A stretch of DNA of 52,631 nucleotides from Georgenia thermotolerans (GTDB taxonomy: Bacteria; Actinomycetota; Actinomycetes; Actinomycetales; Actinomycetaceae), in the NCBI RefSeq assembly GCF_009193185.1, contig NZ_VUKF01000033.1, positions 1-52,631 on the forward strand, written 5' to 3'. The translations under genes and the position numbers were made by a program. Below the pieces are notes generated by a model. The model was not told where the DNA came from. It searched no databases and saw nothing but the letters and a program-made list of their open reading frames with translations. This document shows positions 13,905 to 23,192 of the stretch, in pieces (position 1 is the stretch's first letter; each line of letters begins with the position of its first letter).

Positions 13905-15810
13905 GAGAGTGCTGAACAAGGGGCGTGTTCTGGCTCGGCGCTCGTGAGGCGTGGGCGGGCAGGTCGCCTCAAGGCCGTCTGGCGGCGGTCACAGCACCTG
14001 GCTGGACACGAGGTCGGGCCTGCCCGCGGTCCCATTGTGTGCCCGGCGACCGGTGTTGGACCAGGCACCGCGGGCCCTTTCACGCAGTGGCCATCACCCA
14101 GGTCCCGCCGGTGCGGTGCAGGCCCAGGGCGAGGAGTCGCTTGAGGTTGATGGCGGCGGCGCGGCGGTGGAGCCAGTGATCGTTCTTGGTGATCCCGCGG
14201 TAGCGGACCTTGCGGTTGCCGCGGGTGAGCCAGGCGATGGAGCGTTCGACCATCGGCCGCAGGCTGCGGTAGGTCTGCTGGAACCCGGGCTGCTGGGCCC
14301 GGGCGCGGTGGGCGCGCTGGAGCCCGTCGTGAGGATGGAGATCGAGCTTGCGGCCGCGGGCCGAGGTCGTGCAGCGATCCCACAGCGGGCAACCGCGGCA
14401 GCCCGCCCCGAAGGTGACCTTGCGCTTGGGACTGATGGTGCGGGTCAGCCCGTTCGGGCAGGTCACCGTGCCGGCGGTCTCATCGACGGTGAAGTCTTCG
14501 ACGGTGAACCCGCCCGGCACGGCCGGGCGCAGGGGCCAGGGCTTGATGATCGCGGTGTGCCCAGCCGCCTGAAGTGCGGCGAGGGCCTCGCCGGTGCCGT
14601 AAGCGGAGTCGGCGAGGACCTCGACCGGGACCTGCCGGGTCGGGACCTTCTCCCCAGTTGCGGCCGTCGGGGCATCCTCCGCCTCTGCGGCGCCCGCCGC
14701 GCCGCCCGCGTGCTCGGGGTGCTCGGTGGGCGCTGGCATCAGCGTGGTGTCGGTGGCCAGCAGGTCCGTCCCGACGGTCCCGTCGGCGGACTCCGGCCCG
14801 GCGGCCTTGGTCAGCTTCGTGGCGGTGACCAGCCCCGTGGTCGGCTCGACCACGACGTGAGCCTTGAACCCGTTGCGCCGCTGGGCCACGGTCTTGTGGG
14901 CGTGACGGGTCTCCGGGCCGACGGTGGAGATGACCCGGTCGTAGGCGACTTGCCGCGCGATGCGCCAGCGCCCGTCGGTGCCGTCCGAGCCCTCGGCAGG
15001 CTCGACGTCCTGCCCGGCGACCACCGCCAGCAGGGCCACGACCTGGGCCTCGTCCCCCTCCAGAGCGTCGGCGTTCAGGTGATCCAGCAGCGCCAGGGCG
15101 TCGGTGACCAGCGCCGAGACGAGCTCGTCGCGGGCCGCCGGGTCATCCCAGGCGATCCGCGGCTTGCCCGGCGAGCTGTAGTCATGCCGGGTGCAGTGCT
15201 CGGCGACGGCCTCCTTGCCGCCGGTGACCTCGCGGGCGACCCGGCGGATCGCCGCGATCAGCTGGGTGACGGTGTCCTGGGTGGCGACCGCGTCCTCCAG
15301 GACCGTGGAGTCCAGCGCCCGCCGGTTCTTCCCACGCAGCACCCCGGTCTCCATCACGACCGCGGTGATCGCCTCGAAGATCCGGTTCGGCCGCTCGCTC
15401 TTGGCCAGGCGGCGGCGCCAGTACGTCAATGTCGTCGGGTGGAACGCCGGCGCCTGGACACCCAGCCCGCAGGCCGCCTTCCACCGCAGGTCGAACGTGA
15501 CCGCCTCGGTGGCCTCCCGGTCGGAGAACCCGTGCAGGGCCTGGAGCACCAGCACCGCGGCGATCACGTCCGCCGGCACCGACGGGCGGCCCCTCACCGA
15601 GCGGAACAGGTCCGCGAACACCCCCTCCGGGAACAGAGCCAGCCGGTGCTCGGCCAGGAACGCGAACACGCTGCCCGGTTCGAGCAACTCCCCGGCCATC
15701 GACTCCGCGTCGAACAGATCCCGCTGATCCCGCGACCGCCCCTGCATGACCCCAGGGTTACTGACCCCGACCCACCCGCCGGCCAGGGACACGCATTGTT
15801 AAGCGGTCTC
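13905..15810 (-). mobile_element. Complete IS1182-family insertion sequence
   Basis: The element is bounded by imperfect inverted repeats: GAGAGTGCTGAACAAGG at 13905-13921 and, on the other strand from 15810, GAGACCGCTTAACAATG. Directly outside both ends is CTAG (13901-13904 and 15811-15814), which fits a 4-base target duplication. It carries one intact transposase gene. It is inserted next to the tnpB element, so the maf-ddh gap has taken two insertions. Confidence 0.8.
14080..15747 (-). CDS. IS1182 family transposase
   Basis: A DDE transposase of 555 residues from the ATG at 15747 (the frame is open for a further 15 codons upstream). The N-terminal part (LFPEGVFADLFRSVRGRPSV, DREATEAVTFDLRWKAACGL) is the DUF772 domain of this family. 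Catalytic candidates are Asp in ALDSTVLEDAV, Asp in LADSAYGTGEA and Glu in RPMVERSIAWL. A Cys-rich insert CRGCPLWDRC lies before the C-terminal DDE half, as in other IS1182 proteins. No frameshift or stop is seen, so the element may still be active. It lies wholly inside the inverted repeats. Confidence 0.92.
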   Translation of the reverse strand: MQGRSRDQRDLFDAESMAGELLEPGSVFAFLAEHRLALFPEGVFADLFRSVRGRPSVPADVIAAVLVLQALHGFSDREATEAVTFDLRWKAACGLGVQAPAFHPTTLTYWRRRLAKSERPNRIFEAITAVVMETGVLRGKNRRALDSTVLEDAVATQDTVTQLIAAIRRVAREVTGGKEAVAEHCTRHDYSSPGKPRIAWDDPAARDELVSALVTDALALLDHLNADALEGDEAQVVALLAVVAGQDVEPAEGSDGTDGRWRIARQVAYDRVISTVGPETRHAHKTVAQRRNGFKAHVVVEPTTGLVTATKLTKAAGPESADGTVGTDLLATDTTLMPAPTEHPEHAGGAAGAAEAEDAPTAATGEKVPTRQVPVEVLADSAYGTGEALAALQAAGHTAIIKPWPLRPAVPGGFTVEDFTVDETAGTVTCPNGLTRTISPKRKVTFGAGCRGCPLWDRCTTSARGRKLDLHPHDGLQRAHRARAQQPGFQQTYRSLRPMVERSIAWLTRGNRKVRYRGITKNDHWLHRRAAAINLKRLLALGLHRTGGTWVMATA

Positions 15811-15820
15811 CTAGGTCGGC

Positions 15821-15844
15821 ACCCGCCGGCGGCGGCAGGCGGGT
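15821..15844 (+). terminator. Possible maf terminator displaced by insertions
   Basis: ACCCGCC (15821-15827) and GGCGGGT (15838-15844) can form a 7-base stem with a 10-base loop. It lies between the IS1182 duplication and ddh and could be the original end of the maf transcript, now 3.5 kb away. Weak case. Confidence 0.3.
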
Positions 15845-16019
15845 CGCGCATTCGTCCGGTTCGCCGCCTCACGGACGGAATCGCCAGGCGCCCCCGGCCG
15901 CGGTTACCGTCGCCGGAGAAGGGCCGCGCGCCCCCTCGGCCCGGTGCCGCGGGAGCCCGGCGCGCACGAGCCGCCGCCTCGCCGAGTCGGCGCCCCAGGG
16001 AAACGGAGACGTGGACGAC

Positions 16020-17006
16020 ATGGCAGCACGGCTGAGGATCGGGATCGCCGGGTACGGGAACCTCGGGCGCGGCGTGGCGGCCGCCGTCGAGCGCTGCCCG
16101 GACATGGAGCTGGTGGGCATCTTCACCCGCCGCGACCCCGGCTCGATCGCCCCGCCCCGTCCCGACGTGCCGGTGCTGCCCTGGGACGAGCTCCTCGCCC
16201 ACCGCGAGGCCGTGGACGTGCTGATCCTGTGCGGCGGGTCGAAGGCGGACCTTCCCGAGCACGGCCCCGCCCTGGCCGCCCACTTCACCACCGTGGACAG
16301 CTTCGACACCCACGCCAAGATCCCCGAGTACTACGCCGCGGTCGACGACGCCGCCCGCGCGGGCGGCCACACCGCCATCGTCTCGGTCGGCTGGGACCCG
16401 GGGATGTTCTCCCTCAACCGGCTCCTGGGCGAGGCCCTGCTGCCCGACGGGGAGACGTACACCTTCTGGGGCAAGGGCCTGAGCCAGGGGCACTCCGACG
16501 CCGTGCGCCGGGTGCCCGGCGTGGCCGGCGGGGTGCAGTACACCGTGCCCTCGGAGGAGGCCATCGAGGCGGTGCGCAGCGGCCGGCGCCCGGAGCTGAC
16601 GACCCGGCAGAAGCACCGCCGCGAGTGCTACGTGGTCCTCGCGGAGGGGGCCGACGCCGCCGAGGTGGAGCGGGCGATCGTCACGATGCCGCACTACTTC
16701 GCCGACTACGACACCACCGTGCGCTTCATCAGCGCCGAGGAGCTGGCCCGCGACCACGCCGCGATGCCTCACGGCGGGTTCGTCATCCGCAGCGGCAGCA
16801 CCGGGGCGGGCAGCGCGCAGGTGGTGGAGTACCGGCTCGAGCTGGGCAGCAACCCCGAGTTCACGGCCAGCGTGCTGGTGGCCTACGCCCGTGCGGCCGC
16901 CCGCCTCCACGCCGCCGGGCAGGTCGGCGCCAAGACGGTCTTCGACGTCCCGCCGGGGTTGCTCTCACCCAAGTCCGCCGAGCAGCTGCGGGCCGAGCTG
17001 CTCTAA
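16020..17006 (+). CDS. ddh: meso-Diaminopimelate D-dehydrogenase
   Basis: The 328-residue protein starts with the NADP-binding IGIAGYGNLGRGVAAAVE and holds the family blocks TVDSFDTHAKIPEYY, VSVGWDPGMFSLNR, FWGKGLSQGHSDAVRRVPGV and AMPHGGFVIRSG. It converts tetrahydrodipicolinate, ammonia and NADPH to meso-diaminopimelate in one step, for lysine and peptidoglycan. The length is normal (about 320-326). GGAG at 16005-16008 lies 11 bases before the ATG at 16020; the GTG at 16011 is only 2 bases from it, so the ATG is preferred. The genome also encodes dapD and dapC within this window, so two diaminopimelate routes coexist, as known in Corynebacterium glutamicum. It converges on the glycosylase gene. 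Confidence 0.95.
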   Translation: MAARLRIGIAGYGNLGRGVAAAVERCPDMELVGIFTRRDPGSIAPPRPDVPVLPWDELLAHREAVDVLILCGGSKADLPEHGPALAAHFTTVDSFDTHAKIPEYYAAVDDAARAGGHTAIVSVGWDPGMFSLNRLLGEALLPDGETYTFWGKGLSQGHSDAVRRVPGVAGGVQYTVPSEEAIEAVRSGRRPELTTRQKHRRECYVVLAEGADAAEVERAIVTMPHYFADYDTTVRFISAEELARDHAAMPHGGFVIRSGSTGAGSAQVVEYRLELGSNPEFTASVLVAYARAAARLHAAGQVGAKTVFDVPPGLLSPKSAEQLRAELL

Positions 17007-17042
17007 GCGCGCCCCGGAAGCAGCGGCCCACCTGTCGCGCGG

Positions 17043-17882
17043 TCAGAGCCGGGCGAGCACGGCGTCGAGCATCTCCTCGGTGAGCTTGCCGGTGAAGGTG
17101 TTCTGCTGGCTCACGTGGTAGCTGCCGACCAGCCGGACCTCGTGCCCGGCCGGGGTGACAAGCACCGTCTCGGCGCCGTGGCCGAACCGCGGCTTGGGCC
17201 GGGGCACCGCCCAGCCCAGCCGCCGGGCGCTGGCCAGGGCGGCGTCCCAGCCGATCGCGCCCAGGGCGAGCATGGAGCGCAGCCCGGGCGCGACGAGCTC
17301 GAGGTCGCGGTCCAGCCAGTGCCCGCACGTGGCGCGTTCCTCCGGGGTGGGCTTGTTGCCCGGCGGGGCGCAGCGCACGGCGGCCACGATGCGCGCCCCG
17401 CGCAGCTCGAGGCCGTCGGCCGCGGAGGTGCTGGTGGGCTGGGTGGCGTAGCCGGCGCGGTAGAGGGCGGCGTAGATCCAGTCGCCGCTGCGGTCGCCGG
17501 TGAACATCCGGCCGGTGCGGTTCGTGCCGTTCGCCGCGGGCGCCAGGCCCACGACGAGCACCCGGGGCCGCGGGTCGCCGAAGCCGGGCCCGGGGCGCCC
17601 CCAGTAGGGCTGGTCGGCGAAGGAGGCCCGGCGTCCGGTCGTGGCGACCGCCTCGCGCCAGGCCACCAGGCGCGGGCAGGCCCGGCAGACGGAGACTCGC
17701 GCGTCGAGCTCGGCGACGTCGTCCGCCCCGCGGGCGAGGCGCTCGGCCTCGGCGGCGGAGCGGGCCACCGGGGTGGCGGGGCCCGCCGGGTCGCCGGGCC
17801 AGCCGGTGCCCGGGGGCACCGGGGAGGGGAAGAGCTGGCCGGTGAAGGGATGGGGACGCAGGTCGTCGGGCACGCTCGCCAT
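17043..17882 (-). CDS. Uracil-DNA glycosylase, family 5 (UDGb type)
   Basis: The 279-residue protein has iron-sulfur Cys residues (CRACPRL at about 75-81, [16 protein letters not shown] further on) and the family 5 active-site motif [19 protein letters not shown], which has Ala in place of the usual catalytic acid. A second motif, [11 protein letters not shown], carries the conserved His near the C-terminus. It would remove uracil and other deaminated bases from DNA at the start of base-excision repair, a useful function in a very GC-rich genome where cytosine deamination is frequent. The ATG at 17882 has only a weak ribosome site (GGCAGG). It stands alone, between convergent ddh and divergent accA. 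Confidence 0.88.
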   Translation of the reverse strand: MASVPDDLRPHPFTGQLFPSPVPPGTGWPGDPAGPATPVARSAAEAERLARGADDVAELDARVSVCRACPRLVAWREAVATTGRRASFADQPYWGRPGPGFGDPRPRVLVVGLAPAANGTNRTGRMFTGDRSGDWIYAALYRAGYATQPTSTSAADGLELRGARIVAAVRCAPPGNKPTPEERATCGHWLDRDLELVAPGLRSMLALGAIGWDAALASARRLGWAVPRPKPRFGHGAETVLVTPAGHEVRLVGSYHVSQQNTFTGKLTEEMLDAVLARL

Positions 17883-18183
17883 CCTGCCGCCGTCGCCGGC
17901 TTTTGTGCACCTGCTACCAAGACGCCCGGGTCCGGCCGCCGCCTGGCCCCCACGAGTTGTAGACACGCGACAACCCCGGCCGCCACGGCTTGGCCACATG
18001 GACAATCTTGACGGCCAGGCCCATGCCGAAATAGGAGGGCCGCGCCGCCCCCGGCTAACGTAGCCCGAGCACGGTCCCACCGGGGCGCACCCCGCCCCGC
18101 TGCCACCGCTGCCCGGCGGCCCCCGGCCGCCCCCCTAACGATCATCACCGGCGCCCGGATCCGGGCCAGAACAGGAGTTGTCC
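17883..18183. other. Divergent promoter region of glycosylase and carboxylase genes
   Basis: No gene seen. It contains an inverted repeat GTTGT-N9-ACAAC (17956-17974) and a near-palindrome GGCTAACGTAGCC (18053-18065) that includes a possible plus-strand -10 box TAACGT (18056-18061). No good -35 box is visible for either direction. Confidence 0.4.
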
Positions 18184-20031
18184 ATGACGAGCACCTCGAG
18201 CCAGCCGAGCCAGCGCCGCCGGCTCACGAAGGTGCTCATCGCCAACCGCGGCGAGATCGCCGTGCGGGTGGCCCGGGCCTGCGCCGACGCCGGCATCGCC
18301 ACCGTGGCGGTGTACGCCGACTCCGACCGCAACGCCCTGCACGTCAAGCTCAGCGACGAGGCCTACGCCCTGCACGGCCAGCGGGCGGCCGAGACCTACC
18401 TCGACGCCGGCAAGCTGCTCGACGTCGCCCGCCGCTCCGGCGCCGACGCGGTCCACCCCGGCTACGGCTTCCTGTCCGAGAACGCCGAGTTCGCCCAGGC
18501 CGTCCTCGACGCCGGGCTCGTGTGGATCGGGCCGCCGCCGGCCGCCATCGCCGCCCTGGGCGACAAGGTCACCGCCCGGCACATCGCCCAGAAGGTCGGC
18601 GCGCCCCTGGTGCCCGGCACCGCCGACCCGGTCTCCGGGGCCGAGGAGGTGCTCGCCTTCGCCGACGCGCATGGCCTGCCGGTGGCCATCAAGGCCGCGT
18701 TCGGCGGCGGCGGGCGCGGCCTCAAGGTCGCCCGCACCCGCGAGGAGATCCCCCAGCTGTACGAGTCGGCCGTGCGCGAGGCGCTGGCCGCGTTCGGGCG
18801 CGGCGAGTGCTTCGTCGAGCGCTTCCTCGACCGCCCCCGCCACGTGGAGACCCAGTGCCTGGCCGACGCCGCCGGCAACGTCGTCGTCGTCTCCACCCGC
18901 GACTGCTCGCTGCAGCGGCGCCACCAGAAGCTCGTCGAGGAGGCGCCCGCGCCCTTCCTCAGCGCCGAGCAGGAGGCCACGCTCGTGCGTGCCTCGCAGG
19001 CGATCCTGCGCGAGGCCGGGTACGTGGGCGCCGGCACCTGCGAGTTCCTCGTGGGCCAGGACGGCACCATCTCCTTCCTCGAGGTCAACACCCGCCTGCA
19101 GGTGGAGCACCCGGTCAGCGAAGAGGTCGCCGGGCTGGACCTGGTGCGCGAGCAGCTGCGCGTGGCCGCCGGCGAGGAGCTCGGCTACACCGAGGTCGCC
19201 ACCCGCGGGCACTCCATCGAGCTGCGCATCAACGGCGAAGACCCCGCCTCGAACTTCATGCCCGCCCCCGGTGCCATCGCCTCCCTGACCTGGCCGTCAG
19301 GACCGGGCGTGCGGGTCGACGCCGGCGTGGTGGCCGGGGACGTCGTCTCCGGCGCCTTCGACTCCCTGCTCGCCAAGCTGATCTTCACCGGCGCCACCCG
19401 CGCCGAGGCGCTCGAGCGGGCCCGTCGGGCGCTGCGCGAGACCGAGATCGTCGGCCTGCCCACCGTGCTGCCGTTCCACCGCAGCGTGCTGACCGAGCCG
19501 GACTTCACCGCCGAGCGGGCGGAGGACTTCCGGGTGCACACCACCTGGATCGAGACCGACTACGCCGAGAAGCTGCGCGAGCTGCCCAAGGCCGCCCCGG
19601 CGACGCCGGCCCCGGCCGAGGAGGAGGGCGCGGCGGAGGCCACCGAGCGCGTCGTCGTCGAGGTGGGCGGCAAGCGGCTCGAGGTGGTCATCCCCGCCGG
19701 CCTGGGGATCTCCGCCGGGCCGCGCGGCGCCGCCCGCCGGCCGGCCCGCCGCGCCGCGCGCTCGGGCGGGTCCGCCGCCAACGGCGGCAACGGCGCCTCG
19801 CTGACCTCGCCCATGCAGGGCACGATCGTCAAGGTCGCGGTGGCCGACGGCGAGCTGGTCGCCGAGGGCGACCTCGTCGTCGTCCTCGAGGCGATGAAGA
19901 TGGAGCAGCCCCTGGTGGCCCACCGCGCCGGGCGCGTGCACGGCATGGCGGCCGCCGTCGGGCAGAACGTCGCCACCGGCGCCGTGATCTGCCAGATCGA
20001 CCCGCTGGACGACGCCTCCTCGGCGAACTGA
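18184..20031 (+). CDS. Acetyl/propionyl-CoA carboxylase alpha subunit (biotin carboxylase + BCCP)
   Basis: The 615-residue protein combines a biotin carboxylase ([17 protein letters not shown] near the N-terminus, [17 protein letters not shown]-grasp Gly-rich [27 protein letters not shown]) with a C-terminal biotin carrier domain whose biotin lysine is in EAMKME (Lys 572). The linker is Ala/Pro/Arg-rich. It carboxylates biotin with bicarbonate and ATP; a separate beta subunit, not in this window, passes the carboxyl to acetyl-CoA or propionyl-CoA. AGGAG six bases before the ATG at 18184 sets the start; the TTG at 18178 is an alternative. The transcript ends at a strong hairpin at 20065-20102. 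It matches the AccA3/AccA1 type of actinobacteria; which acyl-CoA is used depends on the partner. Confidence 0.93.
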   Translation: MTSTSSQPSQRRRLTKVLIANRGEIAVRVARACADAGIATVAVYADSDRNALHVKLSDEAYALHGQRAAETYLDAGKLLDVARRSGADAVHPGYGFLSENAEFAQAVLDAGLVWIGPPPAAIAALGDKVTARHIAQKVGAPLVPGTADPVSGAEEVLAFADAHGLPVAIKAAFGGGGRGLKVARTREEIPQLYESAVREALAAFGRGECFVERFLDRPRHVETQCLADAAGNVVVVSTRDCSLQRRHQKLVEEAPAPFLSAEQEATLVRASQAILREAGYVGAGTCEFLVGQDGTISFLEVNTRLQVEHPVSEEVAGLDLVREQLRVAAGEELGYTEVATRGHSIELRINGEDPASNFMPAPGAIASLTWPSGPGVRVDAGVVAGDVVSGAFDSLLAKLIFTGATRAEALERARRALRETEIVGLPTVLPFHRSVLTEPDFTAERAEDFRVHTTWIETDYAEKLRELPKAAPATPAPAEEEGAAEATERVVVEVGGKRLEVVIPAGLGISAGPRGAARRPARRAARSGGSAANGGNGASLTSPMQGTIVKVAVADGELVAEGDLVVVLEAMKMEQPLVAHRAGRVHGMAAAVGQNVATGAVICQIDPLDDASSAN

Positions 20032-20064
20032 CGCCGTACCGGCACTCGGCACGCCACCGACGAC

Positions 20065-20102
20065 GAACCGCCCGGAGCCCCAGCGGGGCGTCCGGGCGGT
20101 TC
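20065..20102. terminator. Bidirectional terminator between accA and betA
   Basis: A perfect 12-base stem, GAACCGCCCGGA (20065-20076) with TCCGGGCGGTTC (20091-20102), encloses a 14-base loop. It lies between the convergent 3' ends of the carboxylase and choline dehydrogenase genes and could serve both. Confidence 0.8.
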
Positions 20103-20118
20103 GCGTCGCGGCCGGCGA

Positions 20119-21705
20119 TCAGGCGGTCGCGGCGACCTCGACCGGCCCGGCCGCGCGGGCGGCCTTGACCATCTCGGCGCACTTCTCGCCGATCATCATC
20201 ACGGTGATGTTGGGGTTGACCGTGGTGTGCTCGGGCATGATCGAGGCGTCGGCGACGCGCAGGCCGCTGACGCCCTTGACCCGCAGCTCGGGGTCGAGCG
20301 GGGACATCGGGTCCTCTGGCGCCCCCATGCGCACCGTGCCGACCGGGTGGTAGACGGTGTTGTGGGTGCGGCGGATGTAGTCCGCGAGCTGCTCGTCGGT
20401 CTGGACGTCTGTGCCGGGGTAGAGCTCCTCCCCCGCCCACTCGGCCATCGCCGGCTGGGCGACGATCTCGCGGGCCTTGCGGATGCCGGCGATCATCACC
20501 CGCATGTCGTGCGGGTCGGTGAAGTACCGAGGGTCGACCATCGGCTTGTCGCGGAAGTCCTTGCTGCGCAGACGCACCGTGCCGCGCGAACGGGCGTGGG
20601 TGACGTTGGGGGTCAGGCAGAAGCCGTTCTCCGTCGTCGGGTAGCCCTGGCGCAGGGTGTGCATGTCGAACGGCACGGACCCGTAGTGCATCATCAGGTC
20701 CGGACGGTCCAGGCCCTCCTCGGTGGGCGTGAAGATGCCGATCTCCCACCACTGGGTCGAGGAGGTCGGCATGGGCTTCTTGGCCGCCCACTGGATGACG
20801 CCCTCGGGGTGGTCCTGCAGGTTCGCCCCGACGCCGGGAGCGTCCACGACGACGTCGATCCCGACCTCGCGCAGGTGCTCGGCGGGGCCGATGCCCGAGA
20901 GCATGAGCAGCTTGGGGGTGTCGATGGCGCCGGTGGAGACGATCACCTCGCGGCGGGCGTTGATGACCTTGGTGCGGCCGAAGGCATTGTCGGTCACCTC
21001 TACGCCGGTGCAGCGGTTGTCCGCGTCGAGCACGAGCTTCTTGGCCCAGGTGCCGGTGAGGACGTGCAGGTTCTCCCGGTCCAGGATCGGGTGGAGGTAG
21101 GACACCGAGGAGGAGGACCGGGTGCCGTCCGGGCGGCGGTTGATCTGGAAGAAGTTCGCGCCGTTGACCACGGTCTCGCCGGTGTTGAACGTCGCCCGCG
21201 GGATGCCCGCCTGCTCGCAGGCGTCCAGCAACGCCACGCCGCACGGGTCCGTGGGCGGGACGTTCATCAGGCGCACCGGGCCGTCCTTGCCGTGGAGCGG
21301 GCCGTCGTCCTCGTTCGTCTCGAGCTTGGTGACCAGCGGGAGGGTGTGCTCGGCGCCCCAGCCGGCGGCGCCGTGCTTGGCCTCCCACTCGTCCAGGTCC
21401 TCCCGCGGGGGCCAGAAGGCGATGCAGGAGTTGTGCGAGGAGCACCCGCCCAGCACCTTGGCGCGGGCGTGGCGCATGAAGGAGTTGCCGTTCTCCTGCG
21501 GCTCGATCGGGTAGTCCCAGTCGTACCCGGACTCGAGCAGCTCCATCCACCGGTCGAGCTGGAGGACGACATCGAGTCCGACGTCGGTGGGGCCGGCCTC
21601 GAGGAGGGCCACCTGGACGTCGGGGTCCTCGCTCAGCCGGGCGGCGACGACGGCGCCGGCCGACCCGCCGCCGACCACCACGTAGTCGTAGGTGCTCTCG
21701 TTCAC
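20119..21705 (-). CDS. betA: Choline dehydrogenase (GMC oxidoreductase)
   Basis: A flavoprotein of 528 residues. The FAD-binding YDYVVVGGGSAGAVVAARLSE is at the N-terminus, LGGCSSHNSCIAFW follows the pattern of the FAD loop, STGAIDTPKLLMLSGIG is the second GMC signature, and the catalytic His lies in NTVYHPVGTVRMG near the C-terminus, with a second conserved position in EHTTVNPN. BetA oxidises choline to betaine aldehyde. The GTG at 21705 follows AAGGAG at 6 bases and lies 11 bases after the betB stop; the GTG at 21720 overlaps betB and has no such site. It is the last gene of betT-betB-betA and ends near the shared terminator. Confidence 0.92.
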   Translation of the reverse strand: MNESTYDYVVVGGGSAGAVVAARLSEDPDVQVALLEAGPTDVGLDVVLQLDRWMELLESGYDWDYPIEPQENGNSFMRHARAKVLGGCSSHNSCIAFWPPREDLDEWEAKHGAAGWGAEHTLPLVTKLETNEDDGPLHGKDGPVRLMNVPPTDPCGVALLDACEQAGIPRATFNTGETVVNGANFFQINRRPDGTRSSSSVSYLHPILDRENLHVLTGTWAKKLVLDADNRCTGVEVTDNAFGRTKVINARREVIVSTGAIDTPKLLMLSGIGPAEHLREVGIDVVVDAPGVGANLQDHPEGVIQWAAKKPMPTSSTQWWEIGIFTPTEEGLDRPDLMMHYGSVPFDMHTLRQGYPTTENGFCLTPNVTHARSRGTVRLRSKDFRDKPMVDPRYFTDPHDMRVMIAGIRKAREIVAQPAMAEWAGEELYPGTDVQTDEQLADYIRRTHNTVYHPVGTVRMGAPEDPMSPLDPELRVKGVSGLRVADASIMPEHTTVNPNITVMMIGEKCAEMVKAARAAGPVEVAATA

Positions 21706-21716
21706 GCTCTGCTCCT

Positions 21717-23192
21717 TCACTTGCGGTCCTCGAACCACCCGGTGACCTGCGGCCGGGTGTTGTGGTAGACGTGCTTGGCCTCCTGGTACTCCGCCAGGCC
21801 GGTGGGGCCGAGCTCGCGACCCACCCCCGACTGGCCGAAGCCGCCCCACTCGGCCTGGGGCAGGTACGGGTGGAAGTCGTTGATCCACACCGTCCCGTGG
21901 CGCAGCCGCCCGGCGACGCGCTGGGCGCGGCCGGCGTCCTGGGTCCACACCGCGCCCGCCAGCCCGTAGTGCGTGTCGTTGGCCGTGGCGACGGCCTCGT
22001 CCTCGTCGGAGAAGGTCTCCACGGTCACCACCGGGCCGAAGGCCTCGTCGCGCACGGCGGACATGCCCCGGCGGACGTTGTCGAGCACGGTGGGCAGGTA
22101 GTAGTAGCCCTTGGCCAGCTCGCCCTCGCCCCAGGCGCCGCCGCAGCGCACCCGGGCGCCCTCGGCGACGGCCTGCTCGACGTAGGCGGTGACCTTGTCG
22201 CGGTGGGCGGCGGAGATGAGCGGGCCGGTCTCGGCGGCCTCGTCGAACGGCCCGCCGAGCCGGATGCCCTGGGCGCGGCGGACGAGCTCGTCGACGAAGC
22301 GCTCGGCGATGGTGTCCTGGACGATGATCCGGGCGCCGGCGGAGCAGACCTGGCCGGAGTGGACGAAGGCGCCGTTGAGGGCGTTGTCCACGGCGGCGTC
22401 GAAGTCGGCGTCGGCGAAGATGACATTGGGGTTCTTCCCGCCGAGCTCGAGGGCCACCTTCTTCACGGTGCCGGCCGCGGCCGCGGCGATCACCTTGCCC
22501 GTCTCCAGGCCGCCCGTGAAGGAGACCATGTCGACGTCGGGGTGGGACGACAGGGGCGCCCCGGCGGTGGCACCGGCGCCCAGGACGAGGTTGGCCACGC
22601 CGGCGGGCAGCCCGAGCTCGTCGAGCACCTGCATCATGAGGATCGCGGTGTGCGGGGTGAGCTCGGAGGGCTTGAGGACGAAGGCGTTGCCCGCGGCCAG
22701 GGCCGGGGCGATCTTCCACGCCGCCTGCAGCAGCGGGTAGTTCCACGGCGTGATGAGGCCGCAGACGCCGATCGGCTCGTAGACGATGCGGGAGACGACG
22801 TCGGCGTCCCCGGCGTCGACCAGGCGGCCGGCCTCGAGCCCGGCGAGCTTGCCGAAGTAGGCGAAGCAGGCGGCGATGTCGTCCATGTCGATCTCGCTCT
22901 CGACCAGCCGCTTGCCGGTGTCGAGGGACTCGGCGCGGGCGAACTCCGCCTTGCGCTCGCGCAGCCGGTCGGCGACCTTGAGCAGGAAGTCGCCGCGCTC
23001 GGGGGCCGGGACGGCGCGCCAGGCGCCGCCGTCGAAGGCGGCGCGGGCGGCGGCGATCGCCGCCTCGGTGTCCTCGGCGCCGGCCTCGGCCACGACCCCG
23101 ACGAGCTCGCCGTCGGCGGGGTTGCGGATCTCGCGGGTCTCGCCGCTTGCGGCCGGGACCCACCGTCCGTCGATGAACAGGGTGTTCGTCAT
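21717..23192 (-). CDS. betB: Betaine-aldehyde dehydrogenase
   Basis: The 491-residue NAD(P)-dependent aldehyde dehydrogenase has the NAD site block TPWNYPLLQAAWKIAPALAAG, a catalytic Glu in VALELGGKNPN, a catalytic Cys in HSGQVCSAGARI, and a C-terminal GGFGQSGVGRELG. The length is usual for BetB. It oxidises betaine aldehyde from BetA to glycine betaine, an osmoprotectant. Its ATG shares a base with the betT stop (TGATG), with GGAGGAG upstream inside betT, so it is translationally coupled to the transporter. Other aldehyde dehydrogenases share these motifs; context between betT and betA makes the assignment firm. Confidence 0.92.
   Translation of the reverse strand: MTNTLFIDGRWVPAASGETREIRNPADGELVGVVAEAGAEDTEAAIAAARAAFDGGAWRAVPAPERGDFLLKVADRLRERKAEFARAESLDTGKRLVESEIDMDDIAACFAYFGKLAGLEAGRLVDAGDADVVSRIVYEPIGVCGLITPWNYPLLQAAWKIAPALAAGNAFVLKPSELTPHTAILMMQVLDELGLPAGVANLVLGAGATAGAPLSSHPDVDMVSFTGGLETGKVIAAAAAGTVKKVALELGGKNPNVIFADADFDAAVDNALNGAFVHSGQVCSAGARIIVQDTIAERFVDELVRRAQGIRLGGPFDEAAETGPLISAAHRDKVTAYVEQAVAEGARVRCGGAWGEGELAKGYYYLPTVLDNVRRGMSAVRDEAFGPVVTVETFSDEDEAVATANDTHYGLAGAVWTQDAGRAQRVAGRLRHGTVWINDFHPYLPQAEWGGFGQSGVGRELGPTGLAEYQEAKHVYHNTRPQVTGWFEDRK

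Noticed and set aside
13951-16035. 694-codon plus-strand frame opposite the IS1182 transposase
   Set aside because: No recognisable domain; the transposase on the minus strand has all expected motifs and fits inside the inverted repeats.
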